A stretch of 64,000 nucleotides of DNA, taken from Streptomyces roseoviridis. Its GTDB lineage: Bacteria; Actinomycetota; Actinomycetes; Streptomycetales; Streptomycetaceae. A program made the translations under genes and the position numbers. Position 1 is the first letter of the stretch. Each line of letters starts with the position of its first letter. This document shows, piece after piece, positions 39,606 through 47,860 of the stretch. Location: positions 6,389,001-6,453,000 of the forward strand of contig NZ_BAAAWU010000001.1 of assembly GCF_039535235.1 (NCBI RefSeq). Reading direction: 5' to 3'. Under the pieces are notes generated by a model, which did not search any database, was not told the DNA's origin, and saw nothing but the letters and a program-made list of their open reading frames with translations.

Positions 39606-41123
39606 ATGGGGGAGAAGGTCGTGGCCGACGGGTTCGGCCCGTCCGACCGGCAGCGCTACCGCAGGAAACTCCAGCAATGCCTCGCCGCCCTCGCGCGGCT
39701 GCTCGCGGACAAGCGGTTCGACCGGCCCCGCAATCTCATGGGCCTGGAGATCGAACTCAATCTCGCGGGCGAGGACGGCCGGCCCCGGATGCTGAACGCA
39801 CCGGTGCTCGACCGTATCGCCAGTCCCGATTTCCAGACGGAACTCGGAATGTTCAACCTGGAAGTGAACATCGCCCCGCACCGGCTCGGCGGCCATGTAT
39901 TCGACCGGCTCGCGGAGGAACTCCGTACCGGCCTCGGATATGCCGACCGCAAGGCCCGGGAAGTCGGCGCCGGAGTCGTGATGATCGGAATACTGCCGAC
40001 CCTCACCCAGGACGACGCGGTCCTCTCCAACCTCTCCGCCGCCGACCGCTACACCCTCCTCAACGACCAGATCCTCGCCGTCCGCGGGGAGGACTTCACC
40101 CTCGACATCCACGGCGTCGAGCGGCTGCACTGCACCTCCGCCTCGATCGTGCCCGAGGCCGCCTGCACATCGGTGCAGCTGCACCTCCAGGTCACCCCGC
40201 CCCGCTTCGCCGCGGTGTGGAACGCGGCGCAGGCGATCGCCGGCGTGCAGATCGCCGTCGGCGCCAACGCGCCCTTCCTCTTCGGACGGGAACTGTGGCG
40301 CGAGTCCCGGCCGCCCCTCTTCCTCCAGGCCACCGACACCCGGCCGCCCGAGCTCCAGGCCCAGGGGGTGCGGCCGCGCACCTGGTTCGGGGAGCGCTGG
40401 GTGGACTCGGTCTACGACCTGTTCGAGGAGAACCTGCGCTACTTCCCCGCCCTCCTGCCGATCTGCGAGGACGAGGACCCGCTGCGGGTCCTGGACGAGG
40501 GCGGGGTGCCCCACCTGCACGAGCTGGTCCTGCACAACGGCACCGTCTACCGCTGGAACCGCCCGGTGTACGGCTGGGTCGACGGCGTCCCGCACCTCAG
40601 GGTGGAGAACCGGGTGCTTCCGGCCGGGCCGACGGTCACCGACGTCATCGCCAACGCCGCCTTCTACTACGGACTCGTGCGGGCGCTCGCCGAGGAGTCC
40701 CGGCCCGTCTGGAAGCGGATGGCCTTCGAGGACGCCGACCACAACTTCGACACCGCGTGCCGCCACGGCATCGACGCCGAGCTGCGCTGGCCCCGCCCCG
40801 GACGCTCCGGCGGCGTCGCGACCGTCCCCGCGGTCAAGCTCGTCCTGGACGAACTGCTCCCGCTGGCGGCGGCCGGTCTCGACGCCTGGCACGTCGAGCG
40901 GGCCGACCGTGACTTCTACCTCGGGGTGATCGAGGAGCGCTGCCGGCGGCGGGTGAACGGCGCCTCCTGGCAGGCCGACACCTTCCACGGGGCCCTGGAG
41001 TCCGGACTCGACCGCCCCGAGGCCCTGGCGGCCACCACCCGCCGCTACCGCGAGCTGATGCACACGGGCGAGCCGGTGCACACCTGGCCGGTGGGCATCG
41101 GGGAGGGGCCGCCGGTCTCCTAG
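39606..41123 (+). CDS. GCS2-family glutamate-cysteine ligase-like protein
   Basis: This 505-residue protein is a member of the GCS2 / carboxylate-amine ligase family, which joins amino acids through ATP-dependent gamma-glutamyl-type chemistry. LMGLEIELNLAGEDG (substrate/ATP-binding Glu residues) and FNLEVNIAPH are family hallmarks; SVQLHLQV and LFGRELWRE follow. Streptomyces make mycothiol rather than glutathione, so its product is uncertain; gamma-glutamyl amide synthesis is an alternative. I chose ATG 39606 with GGGAGGGA seven bases upstream. Confidence 0.83.
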   Translation: MGEKVVADGFGPSDRQRYRRKLQQCLAALARLLADKRFDRPRNLMGLEIELNLAGEDGRPRMLNAPVLDRIASPDFQTELGMFNLEVNIAPHRLGGHVFDRLAEELRTGLGYADRKAREVGAGVVMIGILPTLTQDDAVLSNLSAADRYTLLNDQILAVRGEDFTLDIHGVERLHCTSASIVPEAACTSVQLHLQVTPPRFAAVWNAAQAIAGVQIAVGANAPFLFGRELWRESRPPLFLQATDTRPPELQAQGVRPRTWFGERWVDSVYDLFEENLRYFPALLPICEDEDPLRVLDEGGVPHLHELVLHNGTVYRWNRPVYGWVDGVPHLRVENRVLPAGPTVTDVIANAAFYYGLVRALAEESRPVWKRMAFEDADHNFDTACRHGIDAELRWPRPGRSGGVATVPAVKLVLDELLPLAAAGLDAWHVERADRDFYLGVIEERCRRRVNGASWQADTFHGALESGLDRPEALAATTRRYRELMHTGEPVHTWPVGIGEGPPVS

Positions 41124-41152
41124 GCGCGGCGCGGAGGCGCCGGCGCCGTGGG

Positions 41153-41158
41153 TAGGGT
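41153..41158 (+). promoter_or_regulatory. -10 element upstream of the CPBP protease gene
   Basis: TAGGGT sits in an imperfect inverted repeat (GGGTAGGGTTCCCGTACCC, 41150-41168), 39 bp before the GTG start. Transcription would begin about 41165, leaving a short leader with a GGGAG ribosome site. Confidence 0.45.
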
Positions 41159-41196
41159 TCCCGTACCCGGCAAGCGATGGGGAATGGGAGACAGGT

Positions 41197-42006
41197 GTGG
41201 TGTCGGAGCATCGAGTGAGGGACGCTTCCCTGCCGCCGGACGGGCCGCCGCGCCGGATCCTGCGCTCCGAGACGCTGCTGGTGCTCGCGCTGTCGCTCGG
41301 CGCGAGCGCGGTGTCCTCGCTCATCAGCTTCATCGGCGCGCTGACCCGGCCGGGTGCGCTGAAGGAGCAGGCGGCCACGCTCAACGGCTCGTACGCGCCC
41401 GGGCGGCCCTGGCTCGACCTGGCCTGGCAGCTCTTCGGCATCGCGACCGCGCTGGTGCCGGTCGCCCTGGTCGCCCATCTGCTGCTGCGCGAGGGCGCCG
41501 GGGTGCGCGGACTGCGGGCGATCGGCTTCGACCGGACCCGGCCGTGGCCGGACCTCGGGCGCGGGGCGCTGGTGGCGGCCGGGATCGGCAGCGCGGGCCT
41601 CGCCTTCTATCTGGCGGTGCGCGCGGCCGGGTTCAACCTCACGGTGGTGCCCGAGTCGCTGCCGGACGTGTGGTGGAAGTATCCGGTCCTGATCCTCTCG
41701 GCGATCCAGAACTCCGTCGTGGAGGAGGTGATCGTCGTCGGTTATCTGCTGCGCAGGCTCGACGGGCTCGGCTGGTCGGCGACGGCCTCGCTCGTGGCGA
41801 GCGCGGTGCTGCGCGGCTCGTACCACCTCTACCAGGGGATCGGCGGTTTCGTCGGCAACGTGGTCATGGGCGTGGTGTTCGTGTGGCTGTACCGGCGCTG
41901 GGGGCGGGTGGGACCGCTGGTGGTCGCGCACGCGCTGCTCGACATCGTGGCCTTCGTCGGATACGGGCTGCTGGCCGGGAAGGTGGGGTGGCTGCCCACC
42001 CCGTGA
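41197..42006 (+). CDS. CPBP-family intramembrane metalloprotease (CAAX/Abi-like)
   Basis: This 269-residue multipass membrane protein has about seven hydrophobic segments. The CPBP motif 1 reads VVEEVIVVGYLLRRL (EExxxxR form), motif 2 has YHLYQG, and motif 3 (VAHALLDIVAFVG) carries His and Asp. Relatives include CAAX prenyl proteases and bacteriocin-immunity proteins; the bacterial substrate is usually unknown. Either of two consecutive GTG codons (41197, 41200) could start translation after GGGAG. Confidence 0.85.
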   Translation: MVSEHRVRDASLPPDGPPRRILRSETLLVLALSLGASAVSSLISFIGALTRPGALKEQAATLNGSYAPGRPWLDLAWQLFGIATALVPVALVAHLLLREGAGVRGLRAIGFDRTRPWPDLGRGALVAAGIGSAGLAFYLAVRAAGFNLTVVPESLPDVWWKYPVLILSAIQNSVVEEVIVVGYLLRRLDGLGWSATASLVASAVLRGSYHLYQGIGGFVGNVVMGVVFVWLYRRWGRVGPLVVAHALLDIVAFVGYGLLAGKVGWLPTP

Positions 42007-42019
42007 ACGGGGGAAGCGG

Positions 42020-42051
42020 AAGGGGCGTGCGGCATCGGCCGTACGCCCCTT
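42020..42051. terminator. Bidirectional hairpin, CPBP / PhzF
   Basis: AAGGGGCGTGCGGC (42020-42033) pairs with GCCGTACGCCCCTT (42038-42051) with one G-U pair and a 4-nt loop, between convergent genes. Confidence 0.75.
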
Positions 42052-42069
42052 CGTCGTGTGGCGGTGCCG

Positions 42070-42879
42070 TCAGGCGCGCAGCTCGCCGTCGATGACGGTC
42101 ACGGCGTGGCCGTTGAGGTGGGTGCGCTCGCCCCGCAGCCGGGTGCGGACGATGCCGGTGCGGGCGCCGCCCTGGAAGCCGGTCAGCTCGTCGCGGCCGA
42201 AGCGGGCGGCCCAGTAGGGGGCGAGGGCGGTGTGGGCGCTGCCGGTCACCGGGTCCTCGTCGATGCCGACGGCGGGGAAGAAGCCGCGCGACACGAACTG
42301 GTAGGCGCCGTCGGGGCGGTCCGCGCGGGCGGTCGCGATGACGCCCCGCTCGGAGAGCACCTTCAGGGCCGCGAAGTCCGGAGCGAGGCCGCGCACCGTC
42401 GTCTCGTCCTCGAGCTCGACGACCAGGTCGCCGATGTGGGCCGCGGTGTCGTGGACGGCGACGGGTTCGGCGCCCAGCGCCTTGGCCAGGCCCTCGGGGA
42501 CCGGGACCGGGGTCAGCGAGGAGGTCGGGAAGTCCAGGGTGATCGTCCCGTCCGGCTCGGCCGTGGCGAGCAGGACGCCGCAGCGGGCGGCGAAGCGGAC
42601 GGTGCCGGTCGCGACGCCCTCGCTGTGCAGGACGTGGGCGGTGGCGAGGGTGGCGTGGCCGCACATGTCGACCTCGGTGGTGGGGGTGAACCAGCGCAGG
42701 GCCCAGTCCGCCTCGCCGCCCGGCGGCAGCGGGTGGGCGAAGGCGGTCTCCGAGAGGTTGACCTCGGCGGCCACCTTCTGGAGCCAGGCGTCCTCCGGGA
42801 AGGAGTCGAGGAGCAGGACTCCGGCCGGGTTGCCGGAGAAGGGTCGGTCGGTGAAGGCGTCGACGATTCGAATCCGCAT
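42070..42879 (-). CDS. PhzF-family isomerase
   Basis: This 269-residue protein is a member of the PhzF/diaminopimelate-epimerase-like fold, which catalyses proton shifts or epimerisation. The catalytic Glu is Glu44 in NLSETAF, and the C-terminal-half motif DPVTGSAHTAL is intact, so an active enzyme is likely. FTPTTEVDMCGHATLATAH is also typical. No phenazine genes are nearby, so the substrate is unknown. I chose ATG 42879 (MRIRIVDAFTDRPFSGNPAG) since that is the family N-terminus; the frame reaches 43020 without a ribosome site. Confidence 0.87.
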   Translation of the reverse strand: MRIRIVDAFTDRPFSGNPAGVLLLDSFPEDAWLQKVAAEVNLSETAFAHPLPPGGEADWALRWFTPTTEVDMCGHATLATAHVLHSEGVATGTVRFAARCGVLLATAEPDGTITLDFPTSSLTPVPVPEGLAKALGAEPVAVHDTAAHIGDLVVELEDETTVRGLAPDFAALKVLSERGVIATARADRPDGAYQFVSRGFFPAVGIDEDPVTGSAHTALAPYWAARFGRDELTGFQGGARTGIVRTRLRGERTHLNGHAVTVIDGELRA

Positions 42880-43001
42880 GAGCCGGAACGTACCGGAAGC
42901 GGAAAACGGCAGGCCAAGGCCAATTCGGGAGTGCTGGACCGGTCGGCCGCGGGGCGGGGACCGGCGCGGTGGGGCCCGGGGGGTTGTCGTAAGAAGAGTT
43001 C

Positions 43002-43037
43002 CGATATATCGTTGAGGCATCGCGACAGTACAACGAT
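43002..43037. promoter_or_regulatory. Candidate PadR operator
   Basis: CGATATATCG (43002-43011) is a perfect palindrome, overlapped by ATCGTTG (43008-43014), which pairs with CAACGAT (43031-43037). It lies 27-62 bp before the PadR start, between the divergent PhzF and PadR genes. Autoregulation is the natural guess. Confidence 0.5.
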
Positions 43038-43063
43038 GGAATCCCGATGGAAGGAGCGTTGCG

Positions 43064-43684
43064 ATGCGTACACATGGACACGAGCACCGGCACGGACACG
43101 GTGGCGGCTCCTGCGGACCCGGCCCTCGTGGGGAGTTCGAGGGGCGGCGCGCCGCCTTCGGCCCCTTCGGGCCGGGACCCTTCGGCGGCGGCCCCTGGGG
43201 CGGCGGCTTCGGCGGCCGGGGCGGGCGCGGCGGTGGCCGCGGCCGGGCGCGGCGCGGCGATGTGCGCGCCTCGATCCTGGCCCTGCTGAAGGACCGCCCG
43301 ATGCACGGCTACGAGATGATCCAGGAGATCGGCGAGCGCAGCGGCGGGGCCTGGAAGCCCAGTCCCGGCTCGGTCTACCCGACCCTCCAGATGCTGGAGG
43401 ACGAGGGCCTGATCGCCAGCCGGAACGACGGCGGCAAGAAGCTGTTCACGCTCACCGACGACGGGCGCGCGGAGGCGGAGGCGGGGCCGGAGGCTCCGTG
43501 GGAGGAGGCCGGGCGCGGCGTCGACTGGGAGGCCCTCAACGAGGTCCGGCAGGCCGGCTTCGGTCTGATGGAGGCGTTCGGCCAGGTCTGGAAGACCGGC
43601 AGCGCCGAGCAGCGGCAGAAGGCCGTCGAGGTCATCACCGAGGCCCGCAAGAAGCTGTATCTGATCCTCGCCGACGAGCACTGA
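43064..43684 (+). CDS. PadR-family transcriptional regulator with His/Gly-rich N-terminus
   Basis: This 206-residue repressor-type protein has a low-complexity start, MRTHGHEHRHGHGGGSCG, then about 45 Gly/Phe/Arg-rich residues. The PadR winged helix follows at about 67-140 (ILALLKDRPMHGYEMIQEI, PSPGSVYPTLQMLEDEGLI), and a C-terminal dimerisation helix. The His-rich part could bind nickel, zinc or copper; this is inference. AAGGAG lies seven bases before the ATG. It is divergent from the PhzF gene. Confidence 0.87.
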   Translation: MRTHGHEHRHGHGGGSCGPGPRGEFEGRRAAFGPFGPGPFGGGPWGGGFGGRGGRGGGRGRARRGDVRASILALLKDRPMHGYEMIQEIGERSGGAWKPSPGSVYPTLQMLEDEGLIASRNDGGKKLFTLTDDGRAEAEAGPEAPWEEAGRGVDWEALNEVRQAGFGLMEAFGQVWKTGSAEQRQKAVEVITEARKKLYLILADEH

Positions 43685-43697
43685 GCCCGAGCGGCGT

Positions 43698-43737
43698 ACG
43701 AAGGGCCCCGCGGCACACGTGCCGCGGGGCCCTTCGT
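43698..43737. terminator. Perfect 19-bp hairpin after the PadR gene
   Basis: ACGAAGGGCCCCGCGGCAC (43698-43716) pairs with GTGCCGCGGGGCCCTTCGT (43719-43737), the longest perfect stem I found in the window. Confidence 0.85.
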
Positions 43738-43800
43738 CATGTGGGCGTTCGCCGTGAGGGCTGCGTCGTCTCGACCGGCGCTCGCGGAGCCGACGCCGTG

Positions 43801-43845
43801 CGAGCCGTCGCCGAACGAGCCGTCGCCGCACGAGCCGTTGTCGTG
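43801..43845. repeat. 15-bp tandem repeat, three copies
   Basis: CGAGCCGTCGCCGAA, CGAGCCGTCGCCGCA and the diverged CGAGCCGTTGTCGTG follow one another in the short gap before the SRPBCC gene's stop. Confidence 0.7.
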
Positions 43846-43855
43846 CGGCCCCGCG

Positions 43856-44284
43856 TCAGGCGACCAGGTCGGCGAGCCTGTGCAGCGACTCCGTCAGCGC
43901 CGCCGTGGCGGAGTCCCTCAGTCTGCCCGCCATCAAGGAGACGGCCGCCCCCGTGAACTCGCCGTCGATCCGCACCACGGTCGCCGGTCCGTCGGCGGCG
44001 AGCGAGTAGCGCGTGCCGACGATCACCCCCATCGGGCCCTTGCCGCGGATCGCGAGCACCCGCGCCGTCTCCAGTTCCTCCACCGTCCAGGTCACCTCGG
44101 CGGGGAAGCCCATGAGCCGCATGTTCTCCGCGAAGGTGGCGCCCGTCTCCAGTGCGGCCGGGCCGCCGTCCGGGAAGTCGGTGTGGGTGGCGTTCCACTC
44201 CCCGTACGAGGCGAAGTCGGTGAGCCGCGCCCACACCTTCTCGGCCGGTGCCTCGATCCGTGCCTCCGCGCTGACTTCGGCCAT
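43856..44284 (-). CDS. SRPBCC (START/Bet v1-like) domain protein
   Basis: This 142-residue cytoplasmic protein is a helix-grip ligand-binding protein of the polyketide-cyclase/CoxG type. The N-terminal strand IEAPAEKVWARLTDFASYGEW is a clear hallmark, and the C-terminal helix (AGRLRDSATAALTESLHRLADL) closes the cavity. No catalytic residues can be assigned. Its ligand is unknown. Confidence 0.8.
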   Translation of the reverse strand: MAEVSAEARIEAPAEKVWARLTDFASYGEWNATHTDFPDGGPAALETGATFAENMRLMGFPAEVTWTVEELETARVLAIRGKGPMGVIVGTRYSLAADGPATVVRIDGEFTGAAVSLMAGRLRDSATAALTESLHRLADLVA

Positions 44285-44353
44285 GGGACCACCCCTTCAC
44301 GCGTGCCAGTCGGCCTTCGGTGTCGCGGAACGTAGCCACAACGGCGTGAACAT

Positions 44354-44566
44354 TCAATACTGATGAACCGTCAGTTCCGCGGTCTCCCCGTCGATCCACC
44401 AGATCTGCGCGGAGTCGAACCAGTCGGAGGCGCGCGGTCCGCCGCTCTCGTCGTGGCAGTGGAACGCGGCCCAGAAGAGGTCGGCCGGCAGCGCCTCCCG
44501 CGGTGCGTACACCCGGTAGACGTACTGCCGCCCGTCGAGCGCGAGCAGAGCCACCATCCAGAACAT
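44354..44566 (-). CDS. Small conserved hypothetical protein
   Basis: This 70-residue protein begins MFWMVALLALDGRQYVYRVY and ends IWWIDGETAELTVHQY, aromatic-rich and beta-like. I do not know its function. The frame extends to 44713, but the upstream part is Arg/Ser-rich and lacks protein-like character. No good ribosome site was found, so the start is uncertain. Confidence 0.6.
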   Translation of the reverse strand: MFWMVALLALDGRQYVYRVYAPREALPADLFWAAFHCHDESGGPRASDWFDSAQIWWIDGETAELTVHQY

Positions 44567-44762
44567 GTCTGAAGGACGATGCGGAGCCGACCCGTGGTTG
44601 CGAACGGGGCGCAGGGCAAGGCGGCGCGCGCCCCGAGGGGCGATGTCGCGCGATCTCCTCCGTAAGGAGGAGGAACCGCTCGTCCGTGCACGACTCCGGT
44701 GGGATGCGCACATGCTCCTCGCCGGGGATGCTCCCGCGCCCGCCGGCTGATGAGGTGGAAGG

Positions 44763-45422
44763 GTGCAGCCTCCCGTCCCTCCGGCCCCCGCCCCGCGCGG
44801 CCGTGCGTCCCACCGTCAGGTCCCCGCGTCCGGTCGCGTCCCCTCGCCCTCCGACCGCCCCGTACCCGCCCGCTCGGCCGTGCACGGCCTGACGCCCAGG
44901 GCGCTGCGGCCGCTGCCCGCGGCACGCCGTGCGGAACTGGAGGACGGTCTGACCCCGCAGCTCGTCGCGGTGGTCACCGGTGCCCGGCGCCGTGCCCTGC
45001 GCGACGGGGACCGGCAGATCGACACCGCGCACCTGTTGCACTCCCTCGTCGAGACCGACCCCGAGGCCGCCGCCGCGTTCGAGGACGACCACCGGCGCGC
45101 CCGGGTCCTCGGCTATCTCGTCCAGCGTTCCATCGGTTACGGCCTGCACTGGCAGCGTTCCGTCGAGGACACCGGCTCCGCCCTGCCCGTGCTGCGGGAC
45201 GCCGACGGCGGAGCCCCGGGATGGTCGCCCGCGGCGGCCGCCGCCCTGGCGGGCGCCCGCGAGCGGGCCGCGCGGCGCGGTGACCGCCGGGCCCGCGGCC
45301 TCGATCTGCTCGCGGCGCTCGCCGTCGACCCGGACAACCGGGCGGCCGAGGTGCTGCGCCGGGCGGGAGTCGACCGGGCCGCCCTCGCCGCCCGCTGCGG
45401 GGAGCCGTCTCAACAGGTGTAA
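44763..45422 (+). CDS. Stand-alone Clp N-terminal domain protein
   Basis: This 219-residue protein contains Clp repeat (Clp_N) signatures: LTPQLVAVVTGARRRAL, IDTAHLLHSLVETDPEAAAAF, and a second repeat ending LLAALAVDPDNRAAEVLRRAGVD. It has no AAA+ module, so it resembles ClpS-like or adaptor proteins rather than an unfoldase. A Pro-rich N-terminal segment (about 40 residues) precedes it. The GTG at 44763 follows GGTGGAAGG. Role in proteolysis is inference. Confidence 0.75.
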   Translation: MQPPVPPAPAPRGRASHRQVPASGRVPSPSDRPVPARSAVHGLTPRALRPLPAARRAELEDGLTPQLVAVVTGARRRALRDGDRQIDTAHLLHSLVETDPEAAAAFEDDHRRARVLGYLVQRSIGYGLHWQRSVEDTGSALPVLRDADGGAPGWSPAAAAALAGARERAARRGDRRARGLDLLAALAVDPDNRAAEVLRRAGVDRAALAARCGEPSQQV

Positions 45423-45463
45423 CGGGGGTTACACGCCTGACCGGCTCCTGTCATCATGGCCCG

Positions 45464-46480
45464 ATGCACGCGTCTCAGGGGAGAAGCGCCGGCCTGGGAC
45501 TCGCCCTGGCCTCGGCCTTCGCATTCGGTGGTTCAGGTGTCGCGGCCAAGCCGCTCATCGAGGCGGGACTCGACCCGCTGCACGTGGTCTGGCTACGCGT
45601 GGCCGGCGCCGCGCTCGTCATGCTGCCGCTGGCCTGGCGCCACCGCGACCTGGTGCGCCGCAAGCCCGCCCTGCTCGCCGGCTTCGGACTGCTCGCCGTC
45701 GCCGGTGTCCAGGCCTGCTACTTCGCCGCCATCTCCCGCATCCCGGTCGGCGTCGCCCTCCTCATCGAGTACCTCGCGCCCGCCCTCGTCCTCGGCTGGG
45801 TCCGCTTCGTCCAGCGCAGGCCCGTGACCCGCGCCGCCGCCCTCGGCGTCGTCCTCGCCGTCGGCGGACTCGCCTGCGTCGTCCAGGTCTGGTCCGGGCT
45901 GAGCTTCGACCTGCTCGGGCTGCTCCTCGCCCTCGCCGCCGCCTGCTGCCAGGTCGGCTACTTCGTCCTGTCCGACCAGGGCGGAACCGAGGCCGAGCCC
46001 GCCGACCCGCTCGGCGTCATCGCGTACGGCCTGCTCGTCGGCGCCCTCGTGCTCACCGCCGTCGCCCGCCCGTGGACCATGGACTGGTCCGTCCTCGCCG
46101 GCAGCGCCGACATGAACGGCACCGGTGCCCCCGCCTGGCTGCTGCTCGGCTGGATCGTCCTGATCGCCACCGTCCTCGCGTACGTCACCGGCGTCGTCTC
46201 GGTGCGCCGGCTCTCCCCGCAGGTCGCCGGCGTCGTGGCCTGCCTGGAAGCGGTCATCGCGACCGTGCTCGCGTGGGTGCTGCTCGGTGAGCACCTGGCG
46301 GCGCCGCAGATCCTCGGCGGCGCCGTGGTCCTCGTCGGCGCCTTCATCGCCCAGTCCTCCACGCCCAGGGCGACCGCGGACGAGCCGGTCGCGGGGTCGG
46401 CGGCCGACGCGGCCTCCGGCAGCGGGCCGTCGCCGGAGGCGCGAGAGGCCGGGTTGTCCGGCCGGAGGACCGCGCCGTAA
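45464..46480 (+). CDS. EamA-family (DMT) transporter, first copy
   Basis: This 338-residue membrane protein has ten hydrophobic segments arranged as two EamA repeats (LASAFAFGGSGVAAKPLI and VLSDQGG onward). PVGVALLIEYLAPALV and EAVIATVLAWVLLGEHL are family hallmarks. It probably exports amino acids or other metabolites. The C-terminal 40 residues are disordered. No strong ribosome site precedes the ATG at 45464; GTTACAC and TCATCAT elements upstream suggest a promoter very near the start. Confidence 0.85.
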   Translation: MHASQGRSAGLGLALASAFAFGGSGVAAKPLIEAGLDPLHVVWLRVAGAALVMLPLAWRHRDLVRRKPALLAGFGLLAVAGVQACYFAAISRIPVGVALLIEYLAPALVLGWVRFVQRRPVTRAAALGVVLAVGGLACVVQVWSGLSFDLLGLLLALAAACCQVGYFVLSDQGGTEAEPADPLGVIAYGLLVGALVLTAVARPWTMDWSVLAGSADMNGTGAPAWLLLGWIVLIATVLAYVTGVVSVRRLSPQVAGVVACLEAVIATVLAWVLLGEHLAAPQILGGAVVLVGAFIAQSSTPRATADEPVAGSAADAASGSGPSPEAREAGLSGRRTAP

Positions 46481-46490
46481 GGTGCCGATC

Positions 46491-46526
46491 ATGCACTCGA
46501 CCGTTCTGCCGCCTCCCGCCGCCTAG
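46491..46526 (+). CDS. Leader peptide MHSTVLPPPAA upstream of the second EamA gene
   Basis: This is an 11-codon ORF (MHSTVLPPPAA, stop TAG) 130 bp before the EamA start and 10 bp after the preceding EamA gene. Three consecutive prolines are a known ribosome-stalling sequence relieved by EF-P. The 130-nt leader that follows has competing hairpins: GCTCGGG (46559-46565) with CCCGAGC (46583-46589), and GTCGCT with AGCGAAGCGAC near 46595-46625. A translation-dependent attenuator for the transporter is plausible. There is no strong ribosome site for the peptide, which keeps confidence moderate. Confidence 0.45.
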   Translation: MHSTVLPPPAA

Positions 46527-46656
46527 CGCGGGCGGCACCTTCCGCTGACGAAGACCGGGCTCGGGCCCGCCGGAACAAGGCCCCCGAGCGGTTCGTCGCT
46601 GCCCGCCCGCGGAGCGAAGCGACCCCACCCATCCCGTCTTCTCGCGGAGAACACAC

Positions 46657-47715
46657 GTGTCGAACACCGATGGTTCCGCCCTGTCCACCGGGCGGAGCCT
46701 CACCTATCTGATCGTCGCCGGAATCGCCTGGGGCACGGCCGGCGCCGCCGCCTCGCTGGTCTTCCGGGCCAGTGACATGGGGCCGCTCGCCCTTTCCTTC
46801 TGGCGCTGCGTCGGCGGGCTCGCCCTGCTGCTCGGCGCGCTCGCGCTGCGCCGCGGGCCGCGGCCGGCCGTGACCGCCGCTGCCCGCGGTGCCGTGGCCC
46901 GCGGTGCCGTGTCCTTGGCCGCCGCCGCCGAACCGCGCCGTCGGCGCCTCGTCCGGATCCTCGGCACGGGCATCGGCCTGACCGTCTTCCAGAGCGCCTA
47001 CTTCGCCGCGGTCGAGGCCACCGGCCTCGCCGTCGGCACCGTCGTCACCCTCGGCGCCGGACCCGTGCTCATCGCCGTCGGCGCCCGGATCCTCATGGGC
47101 GAACGGATCGGGGCCGGCGGGGCCGCGGCCGTCGCCGGCGCGCTCGCCGGGCTCGGCGTCCTCGTGCTCGGCGGCGGCGACGCCGACGTCCGGCCGGCCG
47201 GTGTCGCCCTCGCGGTCGTCTCCGCCGCCGGATACGCGGCGATCACCCTGCTCACCCGATGGCTCGGCCGGGAGAGCGGCGGCACGGACGCGCTGTCGAC
47301 CACCACCTGGGCCTTCGCCGTCGGCGCGGTCGGACTGCTGCCGGCGGCCGTGGCCGAAGGACTCCTGCCGCACACCGACTCGCCGCTGCTGATGCTCGGC
47401 CTGCTGGGGTACGTGGCGGCCGTGCCGACCGCCCTCGCCTATGCCCTGTACTTCGCCGGAGCGGCCGTGGTCCGTGCCGCGACCGTCTCCGTGATCATGC
47501 TCCTGGAGCCGGTGAGCGCGGCGGTCGTCGCGGTCGCCCTCCTGGGCGAGCGCCTCACCGCGCCGACCTTCGCCGGCACCCTGCTGCTGCTCGTCGCCGT
47601 CACCGGGCTCGCCCTCGCGGAAGCCCGCACGGCGGCCGAGCGCAGGCGCGACGCGGCGGTGGTGCGGCGGATCCCCGTGCCGACGGACCAGCCGCGGGCG
47701 GCCGGAGGGCGCTGA
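46657..47715 (+). CDS. EamA-family (DMT) transporter, second copy
   Basis: This 352-residue, ten-segment transporter has two EamA halves (VAGIAWGTAGAAASLVFR; GLAVGTVVTLGAGPVLIAVG; MLLEPVSAAVVAVALLGERL). It is not a close duplicate of the first copy: the two differ throughout, and this one has a 25-residue Ala/Arg insert after the third segment. The GTG start follows GCGGAGAA. The upstream leader peptide suggests control by a translation-coupled signal. Substrate unknown. Confidence 0.85.
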   Translation: MSNTDGSALSTGRSLTYLIVAGIAWGTAGAAASLVFRASDMGPLALSFWRCVGGLALLLGALALRRGPRPAVTAAARGAVARGAVSLAAAAEPRRRRLVRILGTGIGLTVFQSAYFAAVEATGLAVGTVVTLGAGPVLIAVGARILMGERIGAGGAAAVAGALAGLGVLVLGGGDADVRPAGVALAVVSAAGYAAITLLTRWLGRESGGTDALSTTTWAFAVGAVGLLPAAVAEGLLPHTDSPLLMLGLLGYVAAVPTALAYALYFAGAAVVRAATVSVIMLLEPVSAAVVAVALLGERLTAPTFAGTLLLLVAVTGLALAEARTAAERRRDAAVVRRIPVPTDQPRAAGGR

Positions 47716-47860
47716 GGGCCGCCGCTCCGACCGAGGGGGAGGCCGGCGGGACGGGCTGCGGGGCGGTGCTGACGGCTGCCTCCTCGTCGGGCGGCGGAGG
47801 ATCAGCGGGCCGGGCGGCTGGGAGGCGCTGATGGATACCCCCTCGCCGGGTGGCGAAGGA
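47716..47860. other. Intergenic region with short repeats
   Basis: GGATCAGCGGGC appears at 47799 and again at 47859, each next to a GGCG-rich stretch. No gene is seen; the second copy overlaps the end of the broken gene that follows. Confidence 0.5.
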
